Source: an uncultured Porphyromonadaceae bacterium | GTDB taxonomy: Bacteria > Bacteroidota > Bacteroidia > Bacteroidales > Muribaculaceae | DNA length: 9,227 nucleotides | NCBI GenBank assembly: GCA_900551515.1 | Contig: URWH01000065.1 | Span: 1 to 9,227 of the forward strand | Reading direction: 5' to 3' | Shown here: positions 1-6,200 of the stretch, piece after piece | Numbering within the stretch: the stretch's first letter is position 1 | Layout of the letters: every line of letters starts with the position of its first letter | Program-made: the position numbers and the translations under genes | Notes under the pieces: model-generated | Seen by the model: only the letters and a program-made list of their open reading frames with translations | Databases searched by the model: none | What the model was told of the DNA's origin: nothing

Positions 1-2
1 CG

Positions 3-863
3 GCTCCGCTGACGCCCGTGGCCGCCGTGGAGTGCTGCCATTCGCCGGTGATGGCGCTGCTGCCTGCCGTGCGCTCGCAGTCGTGGGATTTCTCGCGATG
101 CCATCTCTATGCCTTCTCGGCGGCGGCCGCCTATGCCGTCAGCATCAACTGCGGGCGCAGTGCCATAGCGGCTTCGGTCATCGACCCGAGGGGCATCACA
201 GCGCCCGACGCCGTGTGTCGCACGCCCGACGCCGTCATGGCCGTGCTCTCGGGCCGGCCCACACGTGTCACGGCGTCGCGCACCGACGCCGCAGGCTCTC
301 TGTCGGGCTTCAGCCGCGCGGCATGGGATCCTGAGCGTCAGCGCCTTGCGCTGCTCGACGGGAAAGGAAACCTCTATCTCCACGACTTGACTGCCGGCGG
401 CCTGAGCCTGATCACCGCGCCGGTCGATTTCGAAAGCATGGCCACGGTGGCCGACACGCTGTGGCTCTGCGACTCCGACACGCTGATGCGGTTCCCTCAG
501 GCCGACCAATCGGACCACGGCCGTGAGATAGCGTGGCGCTCGGCCGTAGCGATGCCTCCGGGTTGCCGGGCGGTGGCGCTGGAGGTGATCATGTCGGCGT
601 CGCATTTCTCGGGCACGATAGCCCTCACGGCAAGCGCCTCGCCCGCGCCTGCTTTCTCACGCGAGCGCACGCTGCTGTCGCTGCGCATCGACGGCGCCAT
701 CCATGCGCCGATAGTGCGCCGCATCATCGCGCCGCCACGGCCGCTGATGCATCTCGCCCTCGAAGGCACCGCCTCGCCCGACACGGTGATAAGCCGCATC
801 GCCGTGCGCTTTACCGACTCTCCTGTCTCACAATCAATTTTCATGCCTTATGACAAGTTCTGA
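3..863 (+). CDS. C-terminal part of a large phage-type protein (5' end outside the window)
   Basis: The reading frame is already open at the left edge, so this is the C-terminal part (287 residues visible) of a longer protein. A GTG at position 18 could be read as a start, but nothing favours it. There is no signal peptide or membrane segment. Short beta-rich segments such as LYAFSAAAAYAVSI, LALLDGKGNLYLHDL and DTLWLCDSDTLMRF look like beta-propeller blades. From memory of the family, the order of motifs resembles large Bacteroidales prophage proteins: a blade like 'FYVFASDGVWAL', then a segment on loading or default values, then 'YDYxNQRIxV', then an end like 'CTVQFTPR' (here RIAVRFTDS). That suggests a virion-associated role, but I could not run a profile search. 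The stop overlaps the terminase start by 14 bases, implying coupled translation and a shared phage origin. The coding frame is sure, the product is not. Confidence 0.6.
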   Translation, partial: APLTPVAAVECCHSPVMALLPAVRSQSWDFSRCHLYAFSAAAAYAVSINCGRSAIAASVIDPRGITAPDAVCRTPDAVMAVLSGRPTRVTASRTDAAGSLSGFSRAAWDPERQRLALLDGKGNLYLHDLTAGGLSLITAPVDFESMATVADTLWLCDSDTLMRFPQADQSDHGREIAWRSAVAMPPGCRAVALEVIMSASHFSGTIALTASASPAPAFSRERTLLSLRIDGAIHAPIVRRIIAPPRPLMHLALEGTASPDTVISRIAVRFTDSPVSQSIFMPYDKF

Positions 864-2031
864 AATATCTGCCATCATAGAGGAAAACGCCCGCCGCCGC
901 GAGCTGCTCGAGGTGGCGCCGCCCGATCCGCTGCTCGGCGACCCCGGTGCGTCATGGCGCCGTCGCGCGATGGTGTCGTGGAGCGGGGCGCCGCTCTACA
1001 TACCCGCCGAGATGACCGAAGCGCGGGGCTACAGCCCGGAGCTCGACCGCCTGTCGTTTGAGCGTATGCGCGTGCGCTACGATTTTGAATTCTGGTGCGC
1101 CCGCTGCGTCAGGATCCGCGACAAGCTCTCGGGGCAGCGCATACCGTTTGTGCTCAACGGCCCGCAGCGCCGCGTGGCCGCCATGCTCGAAGCCGACCGG
1201 CGCGAGGGCCGGCCGCTGCGCCTCATCATGCTCAAAGCCCGCCAGTGGGGTGGCTCGACTTTGATACAGATGTATTTCGCTTGGATACAGCTCACGCGCC
1301 GGCGCAGCTGGAACTCGCTGATATGCGCGCAGGTGAAGGACACGGCGGGGGTGATACGCGGCATGTACGACGACATGCTCGCCGACTATCCCGAGGAGCT
1401 GTGGGACGCCGACGACGGCGACCCGCGGTTCACGCCGTGGAAGCGCTCGCAGAACACGCGCGCCGTAGCCGGACGCGACTGTCGCGTGACCGTATGCTCG
1501 AGCTTCGGGCAGGACGCCACGCGCGGTTTCGACATATCCATGGCCCACCTGAGCGAGGTGGCTTTCTGGAACGAGACCGACCGCATGAAGCCGGGCGACT
1601 TCATACGCAGCGTCACCGGCGGCATTCCGCGCGAGGCCGACACGGTGATAGCCATGGAGTCGACGGCCAACGGCGTGGGCAACTATTTCCACCGCCAGTG
1701 GCTCTCGGCCGAAGGGGGCAAGAGCGCCTACCGCCCGGTGTTCGTGCCGTGGTATGAGATCGAGATCTACCGCGAGGAGTGCCCCGACAAGGAGGCGTTC
1801 ATCAGCTCGTGGACCAACTATGAGCAGGAGCTGTGGGAGCGCGGCCTCACCATCGAGATGATATGGTGGTACCGCGGCAAGCTGTCGGAATTTCAGACCG
1901 AGACGCAGATGCATGCCGAGTTCCCGTCGACGCCTACCGAAGCTTTCGAAAACACGGGGCATGCCGTGTTCGCCCCGTCCGACATCGACAACCTGCGGGC
2001 CGGATGCCGCGAGCCGACCGAAGCCGCCTGA
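850..2031 (+). CDS. Phage terminase large subunit, ATPase part (393 aa)
   Basis: This is the motor half of a phage DNA-packaging terminase, which uses ATP to pump DNA into a procapsid. Visible motifs are an adenine-contact motif LNGPQRR (residues 102-108, Q106), the deviant Walker A typical of TerL proteins, LKARQWGGST (128-137), a Walker B-like strand MAHLSEVAFW (231-240) whose probable catalytic carboxylate is E236, and the coupling motif ESTANG (270-275). A basic N-terminal region precedes the ATPase core. The frame ends at AGCREPTEAA-stop, right where the linker to the nuclease domain should continue. The missing nuclease is encoded immediately downstream in the -1 frame. The start ATG lies inside the end of the preceding gene and has no Shine-Dalgarno sequence, which is normal in Bacteroidota. 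A complete TerL is usually a single chain of roughly 500-650 residues, so this is either one half of a two-chain enzyme or the 5' part of a frameshifted gene. Confidence 0.88.
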   Translation: MTSSEISAIIEENARRRELLEVAPPDPLLGDPGASWRRRAMVSWSGAPLYIPAEMTEARGYSPELDRLSFERMRVRYDFEFWCARCVRIRDKLSGQRIPFVLNGPQRRVAAMLEADRREGRPLRLIMLKARQWGGSTLIQMYFAWIQLTRRRSWNSLICAQVKDTAGVIRGMYDDMLADYPEELWDADDGDPRFTPWKRSQNTRAVAGRDCRVTVCSSFGQDATRGFDISMAHLSEVAFWNETDRMKPGDFIRSVTGGIPREADTVIAMESTANGVGNYFHRQWLSAEGGKSAYRPVFVPWYEIEIYREECPDKEAFISSWTNYEQELWERGLTIEMIWWYRGKLSEFQTETQMHAEFPSTPTEAFENTGHAVFAPSDIDNLRAGCREPTEAA

Positions 2032-2049
2032 CGGTCGAGACACGTCCGA
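2029..2049 (+). other. Frame junction within the terminase gene
   Basis: The ATPase frame stops at TGA (2029-2031) and the nuclease frame runs through the same bases one position back. Adding one C to the CC just before the TGA (gccgcc-tga becoming gccgcc-ctg) would join the frames as EAA-LTVETRP without any stop. One lost base in a C run therefore explains the split most simply. I see no classic X-XXY-YYZ slippery heptamer or evident stem-loop that would argue for programmed -1 frameshifting. A sequencing or assembly error is equally compatible. Confidence 0.55.
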
Positions 2050-2771
2050 TGCTCGACACACCCTCGCCCGACGGCGAGCTCAAGGTGTGGGCGCTGCCCG
2101 ACAGGACCACGCGCTCGCCCCGCAACCGCTATGTGATAGCCGTCGACGTGGGCGGCCGCTCCTATCATTCCGACTATTCGGTGGTGACGGTGTTCGACCG
2201 TCTGCCCGGCGGCGCCTGCTCGTCGCGCGAGGCCGTGCCGGAGCCTGTGGCCCAGTGGCGCGGCCATTGCGATCACGACCTGCTGGCTGCCTACGCCGCG
2301 CGCATGGGGCGCATCTACGGCGACGCCCTGCTGGCCGTGGAGAGCAACACGCTCGAATCGGCCGCCGAAGGCGCCTCGCAGTATATCCTCGAGGAGCTGC
2401 GCGCCGGTTACCGCAACCTCTACGTGCGCATGCCCAAGGACACCACCTACGACCCCTCGCCCCTGCCGCGCGTGGGCTTCCACACCAACCGCAGTACCAA
2501 ATCGCTGATCATCACCGGCCTGATTGCCGCCGTGCGCGACGGCCGCTACCGCGAACTCGACAGCGGCACGTGCAACGAGCTGGCCACCTACGAGCTACGC
2601 GAAAACGGCTCCTACGCCGCACGCCCGGGATTTCACGACGACCTGCTGATGACTCGCGCCATCGGCCTATACATCATCAGCGGCCTGCCGCACATCACCA
2701 TCATGTCGGAAGATGAACTGACAGCCGCCCGGACGCGACGCCGCGAAGGGGCCATACGCAATATATATTAA
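2049..2771 (+). CDS. Phage terminase large subunit, RNase H-like nuclease part (240 aa)
   Basis: This is the nuclease half of the terminase, which cuts concatemeric phage DNA at the start and end of packaging. Counting from the ATG at 2049, the three acidic motifs of the RNase H-like fold are present in order: YVIAVDVGG (D33), LLAVESN (E98) and GFHDDLLM (D197/D198). The segment VGFHTNRSTKSLII (142-155) is also typical of TerL nucleases. The start is uncertain. An ATG at 2004 in the same frame would add 15 residues and overlap the ATPase frame by 28 bases, and the frame stays open back to an ATG at 1833, but that part is only a shadow of the ATPase gene. The conserved segment GELKVWALPD near the N-terminus suggests that the linker is largely intact. 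The active site looks complete, so decay is not advanced. It could be a separately translated subunit, a product of frameshifting, or the 3' part of a broken gene. Confidence 0.8.
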   Translation: MLDTPSPDGELKVWALPDRTTRSPRNRYVIAVDVGGRSYHSDYSVVTVFDRLPGGACSSREAVPEPVAQWRGHCDHDLLAAYAARMGRIYGDALLAVESNTLESAAEGASQYILEELRAGYRNLYVRMPKDTTYDPSPLPRVGFHTNRSTKSLIITGLIAAVRDGRYRELDSGTCNELATYELRENGSYAARPGFHDDLLMTRAIGLYIISGLPHITIMSEDELTAARTRRREGAIRNIY

Positions 2772-2849
2772 AAAGTTGCGTTATTGTTATGATATATCTT
2801 CACCTGCCGTCACCGTCACCGCCGTAGGCCTTCACACCAACCGACAATT
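2772..2849 (+). promoter_or_regulatory. AT-rich spacer after the terminase, possible weak promoter
   Basis: Between about 2760 and 2800 the sequence turns sharply AT-rich (atatatattaaaaagttgcg and beyond) inside otherwise very GC-rich DNA. This is where transcription of the downstream lipoprotein gene would have to start if it does not depend on phage-side transcripts. The best -7 candidate, TATATCTT (2793-2800), matches TAnnTTTG only partly, and the TTG at 2776-2778 is too close (14 bases) for a normal -33 element. I see no terminator hairpin here. Confidence 0.25.
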
Positions 2850-4259
2850 ATGAACCGCACTTTTCTCAGACATATCCACCTTACGGTAATCCTCGCCGTC
2901 ATGCTCACCGCCTTCGCGGCATGCATCGAGGACTCCATATCGACTTCGCCCGCCGACCAGCCGGAATTCAGCACCGACACGCTGCGTTTCGGCACACAAT
3001 ATTCCGACGAGGTGACGCCCACCATGATGCTCATGGTCTACAACCGCCACGATAAGGTGATGTCCATTTCCGACATATCCATCGAAGGCGACGACGGCGT
3101 GTTCCGCCTCAACGTCGACGGTTTCTCGGGCACCCGCTTCTCGGGCGTGGAGATCCGTCCCAACGACTCTATCTACGTGCTCGTGTCGGCGCGCTTCCCC
3201 ACCAACGGCGATTTTGAGCCGGCACGCGTCGACCGCACCCTTACGTTCACCACCAACGGCGTCACCCGCAAGGTGGTGCTCACGGCCGAATCGCAGGACG
3301 TGGAGCGCCTCACCGACCCGGTGATCACCGCCGACACGCGCTGGCGTCCCACCCATCCGCGCCGCATCTACGGCCGTCTGACGGTGGCCCCGGGCGCCAC
3401 ACTCACCCTCGAAGCCGGCACCACACTCCTCTTCCACGACAAAGCGTCGGTGGAGGTGGAGGGACGGCTGGTGTGCCTCGGCACTGCCGAACAGCCCGTG
3501 GTGATGCGCGGCGACAGGCTCGGCAGCGTGGTCGGCGACATCTCCTTCGACCTCATGGCAAGCCAGTGGCATGGTGTAAGACTGACACCGCAGTCGGCCG
3601 GCAACGAGCTTAGCTTCACCGAGATACGCAACACCGTGAGCGGCCTCACCGCCGACACTACCGACCTGGCGCTCGTCAACTGCCGCCTCCGCAACTCGGC
3701 CGGCCGCGTGCTCACCTCCAATCACAGCACCTTGCGCGCCGTAGGCTCGGAGTTTGCCGAAGCCGCCGAAGGCGCCGTGCTCCTCTGCGGCGGCTCGGCC
3801 GAGATGGTCAACTGCACATTCTCCAACTATTATCTCTTCGCAGCCATCACCGGCGCGCTGCTGCAGGTTGACCACACCGACGCCGACCACACCGACGGCT
3901 CGACACTCCCCTACCTCTCGGCACGCATCGTCAACTCGATACTCTACGGCTCGTCGGGCGAGATGAACCGCAGCGACCTCACCGGCACCGATGTCTACGT
4001 CACCTCATGCCTGATGCGCAGCAAAGGCACCGACGACGACCATTTCATCCGCTGCCTGTGGGACACCGACCCGCTGTTCTACACCGTGCGTTCGGAATAT
4101 CTCTTCGACTATCGCCTGCAGCCCGACTCGCCCGCCATCGGCGCCTCGCAGCCCTGCGACACTCAGCTGCCCGCAACCGATTTCTACGGCACGCCTCATC
4201 CCTCGCCCGCCTCGCTGGGCGCCTATGAGCCGCGCCCCGACGGCGAGGAGAATCCCTGA
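2850..4259 (+). CDS. Parallel beta-helix lipoprotein (469 aa)
   Basis: This is a predicted secreted lipoprotein. Residues 1-24 form a signal peptide with a hydrophobic core (LTVILAVMLTAF) and a lipobox FAAC, so C25 would be the lipidated first residue. The following IED fits acidic export signals that send Bacteroidota lipoproteins to the cell surface, though it is a weak match. Residues about 38-150 look like an Ig-like beta-sandwich (TLRFGTQY, TLTFTTNGVTRKVVLTA). From about 165 the chain shows the regular rungs of a right-handed parallel beta-helix: GRLTVAPGATLTLEAGTTLLF, VEVEGRLVCLGT, QWHGVRLTP, ELSFTEIRNT, LALVNCRL, AEMVNCTFSN and ARIVNSILYG. It ends with YRLQPDSPAIGA and LGAYEP, common at the end of such proteins. 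No catalytic residues of a polysaccharide lyase can be assigned, so a binding or structural surface role is as likely as an enzyme. A tandem DHTDA/DHTDG pair lies at residues 341-350. It is followed after 51 bases by the kinase gene. Confidence 0.85.
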   Translation: MNRTFLRHIHLTVILAVMLTAFAACIEDSISTSPADQPEFSTDTLRFGTQYSDEVTPTMMLMVYNRHDKVMSISDISIEGDDGVFRLNVDGFSGTRFSGVEIRPNDSIYVLVSARFPTNGDFEPARVDRTLTFTTNGVTRKVVLTAESQDVERLTDPVITADTRWRPTHPRRIYGRLTVAPGATLTLEAGTTLLFHDKASVEVEGRLVCLGTAEQPVVMRGDRLGSVVGDISFDLMASQWHGVRLTPQSAGNELSFTEIRNTVSGLTADTTDLALVNCRLRNSAGRVLTSNHSTLRAVGSEFAEAAEGAVLLCGGSAEMVNCTFSNYYLFAAITGALLQVDHTDADHTDGSTLPYLSARIVNSILYGSSGEMNRSDLTGTDVYVTSCLMRSKGTDDDHFIRCLWDTDPLFYTVRSEYLFDYRLQPDSPAIGASQPCDTQLPATDFYGTPHPSPASLGAYEPRPDGEENP

Positions 4260-4310
4260 CCCACCCCACCCACGATCAATAGCTCACACCAATAATAAAC
4301 CGCTCATCCC

Positions 4311-5399
4311 ATGAAAGATCTCCAGTCGATCACATCGCAATTCGCCACCGAAGGCACCATCACCGAAATACGCCCGCTGGGCAACGGCCTCATCAACGAC
4401 ACTTATCGCTGCAACACCGCCGATGCCGACACTCCCGACTATGTGCTCCAGCACATCAACCACCACATATTCACCGACGTCGACGCCCTCCAGCGCAACA
4501 TCATGGCCGTCACACGCCACATCCGCCGCAAGCTCACCGAAGCCGGGGCCGACGACATCGACCGCCGCGTGCTCTCTTTCATACCCCTGCGCTCCGACGC
4601 CGACCGCACCTACTACTTCGACGGCGCTGACTACTGGCGCATGATGCGCTTCATCCCCGAGGCCGACACCTTCGAGGCCGTCACCCCCGACTCGTCGCGC
4701 TCGGCCGGCGAAGCTTTCGGCCGGTTCCAGGCCATGCTCGTCGACATCCCCGACACGCTCACCGAGACCATCCCCGACTTCCACAATATGGAGTTCCGCC
4801 TGCAGCAGCTGCGCGAAGCCCTCGACGCCGACGCCGCCGGTCGCCTCGACAGCGTGCGCGACATAGCCGACGACCTCCTGCGCCGCGCCGACACCATGTG
4901 CCGCGCCGAGCAGCTCCACCGTCAGGGCATCCTGCCAAAACGCATCTGCCACTGCGACACGAAAGTCAACAACATGATGTTCGACCGTCAGGGACGCGTA
5001 CTCTGCGTAATCGACCTCGACACCGTCATGCCCTCCTATATCTTCAGCGACTACGGCGACTTCCTCCGCACCGGCGCCAACACCGTGGCCGAGGACTGCC
5101 CCGACCTCGACAAAGTGAGCTTCCGCATGGACATCTTCCGCGCATTCACCGAAGGCTATCTCCGCTCGGCAGGTCAGTTCCTCACCGACGTGGAAATCGA
5201 CAACCTCCCCTATGCCGCCGCCCTCTTCCCCTACATGCAGGCCGTGCGCTTCTTCGCCGACTACATCAACGGCGACACATATTATAAAATATCCTACCCC
5301 GAACACAACCTCGTGCGCACACGCAACCAGATACGTCTGCTCGAAAGCGTCGAAGCCCACACGCCCGAGATGACCGAATTCATCAACTCACTCCGCTAA
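4311..5399 (+). CDS. APH-fold sugar kinase, N-acetylhexosamine 1-kinase-like (362 aa)
   Basis: This is a cytoplasmic phosphotransferase of the aminoglycoside phosphotransferase/choline kinase fold. It has an N-lobe with the nucleotide loop LGNGLINDTY (23-32) and the family segment YVLQHINHHIFTD (44-56), then a catalytic loop ICHCDTKVNN (212-221) giving the HxDxxxxN pattern with H214, catalytic D216 and N221. The metal-binding motif VIDLDTVMP (233-241, D235 and D237) follows, and then SDYGDFLRTG. These motifs match bifidobacterial NahK-type kinases, which phosphorylate GlcNAc/GalNAc at C1 during mucin and host-glycan use. The same family in Bacteroidales is often labelled after the mucin-desulfation operon gene mdsC. 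An antibiotic-resistance role is unlikely from this motif set. The length is normal, and nothing is missing. The next gene starts 11 bases after its stop, so the two are probably co-transcribed. The family is sure; the sugar substrate is inferred. Confidence 0.87.
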   Translation: MKDLQSITSQFATEGTITEIRPLGNGLINDTYRCNTADADTPDYVLQHINHHIFTDVDALQRNIMAVTRHIRRKLTEAGADDIDRRVLSFIPLRSDADRTYYFDGADYWRMMRFIPEADTFEAVTPDSSRSAGEAFGRFQAMLVDIPDTLTETIPDFHNMEFRLQQLREALDADAAGRLDSVRDIADDLLRRADTMCRAEQLHRQGILPKRICHCDTKVNNMMFDRQGRVLCVIDLDTVMPSYIFSDYGDFLRTGANTVAEDCPDLDKVSFRMDIFRAFTEGYLRSAGQFLTDVEIDNLPYAAALFPYMQAVRFFADYINGDTYYKISYPEHNLVRTRNQIRLLESVEAHTPEMTEFINSLR

Positions 5400-5410
5400 T
5401 CCTCCCCGCC

Positions 5411-6079
5411 ATGAAAGCTCCACACACCCTTCTCATTGCTATGCTCGCTCTGTGCTGCATAGCCTGCGGCAACAAGACACGCGACGACCGAGACGAATAC
5501 GACGACACAGAGGAATACCTCGCCGATACCGACATCGACTTATATCTCGTGGCCGGCGATGAAGCCCGGCAGGTGATCGCTGCACTTGCAACCACATATC
5601 CGCAACTCTCGGAGATGATCTTGCCGAATAACGCTTCATCATTCAGTGCTACGGTAAAAAAGAAATACATCCCGACCGTCGACTCCCTGCTCAACACGCC
5701 GGCGGCCGCGCAGATAATCGGCAATGACCTGAAAGCGGCCTGGTGCCGCAATTCCATCAATGGCGACGTCGGCTCGGACCTCTATCTCATTCACACTCCG
5801 GCCATATTCAGGCCCTCCGGCCCAGTTCATGTCAGCTTCAAAGAGGCCGACAATTACGATCCCTATGAGGCGATCGACGTACGGTTAGTCGACGAAGATG
5901 CCCGGACATGGGCCACGGTGACACGCAACAACATCGGCCGCCAGCTGGCCATTATGATCGGCGGCGAGATAATTTCCGCCCCGGTTGTACAGTCGGAAAT
6001 CCTCGGCGGACACATCTCCATCACCGGCTACGGAATCCGAAATCTCTTCGAAAAGATGACCTCCAAAAAGCCAGACTGA
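5411..6079 (+). CDS. Lipoprotein with a free-standing SecD P1-head-like domain (222 aa)
   Basis: Residues 1-18 form a lipoprotein signal (TLLIAMLALCCIAC) with a lipobox CIAC and lipidated C19, followed by an acidic linker (RDDRDEYDDTEE, 24-35). The rest resembles the periplasmic P1 head region of SecD. By hand alignment, residues 161-206 match SecDF residues 366-412, encoded next door, at 23 of 46 positions (shared EDA, RxW, NNIG, SAP, VQ, GG, ITG). An upstream block IPTVDSLL...NDLKAAW (87-111) matches MRTIDSLI...QDLKFAW (290-313). No membrane helices of SecDF are present, so it cannot translocate protein itself. It sits 11 bases after the kinase gene and 121 bases before secDF, which has its own promoter. 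A role as an envelope partner, substrate holder or regulator of SecDF is inference. It could also be an old partial duplication with an unrelated job. The fold assignment is good, the function unknown. Confidence 0.85.
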   Translation: MKAPHTLLIAMLALCCIACGNKTRDDRDEYDDTEEYLADTDIDLYLVAGDEARQVIAALATTYPQLSEMILPNNASSFSATVKKKYIPTVDSLLNTPAAAQIIGNDLKAAWCRNSINGDVGSDLYLIHTPAIFRPSGPVHVSFKEADNYDPYEAIDVRLVDEDARTWATVTRNNIGRQLAIMIGGEIISAPVVQSEILGGHISITGYGIRNLFEKMTSKKPD

Positions 6080-6200
6080 AAGCCGAACTGACGAAAAATG
6101 CGGAAACTATTGGCTTTAATCCAAAAGAAAATTGTATATTTGCAGGCTGAAACCGTGAAATTTAAAATTTAATAACTCAAATATCACCCATTAACTCACA
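6080..6200 (+). promoter_or_regulatory. Promoter and AT-rich leader of secDF
   Basis: The element TATATTTG at 6135-6142 matches the Bacteroidota -7 consensus TAnnTTTG exactly. TTGG at 6110-6113 is a fair match to the -33 element TTTG, with a 21-base spacer, inside the known 19-21 range. Transcription should start a few bases downstream of 6142, leaving a leader of roughly 50 bases that is rich in A and T (gaaatttaaaatttaataac). There is no Shine-Dalgarno sequence before the ATG at 6201; AT-rich leaders are normal in this phylum. The promoter means that secDF can be expressed separately from the kinase and lipoprotein upstream, although no terminator blocks read-through. Confidence 0.7.

Noticed and set aside
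952..2061. Minus-strand open frame of 369 codons opposite the terminase ATPase
   Set aside because: The + strand carries clear TerL motifs over the same bases; the reverse product is rich in Arg, Ala, His and Val without any recognisable motif.
2832..3890. Minus-strand open frame of 352 codons opposite the beta-helix lipoprotein
   Set aside because: The + strand shows a signal peptide, lipobox and regular rungs; the reverse frame is a codon-composition shadow.
4284..5360. Long minus-strand open frame (358 codons) opposite the kinase gene
   Set aside because: It mirrors almost the whole kinase gene and its translation is a low-complexity run of Val, Glu, Gly and Ala with no domain, as expected from the complement of GC-rich codons.
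4311..5399. Aminoglycoside resistance gene
   Set aside because: The fold is shared, but the VLQHIN, CHCDTKVNN and DLDTVMP segments match sugar kinases of the N-acetylhexosamine 1-kinase type, and the context is chromosomal housekeeping.
6079..6117. Possible terminator made of AAAGCC (6079-6084) and GGCTTT (6112-6117)
   Set aside because: The stem is only 6 bp with a 27-base loop and no T-run follows; the right arm overlaps the -33 element of the secDF promoter.
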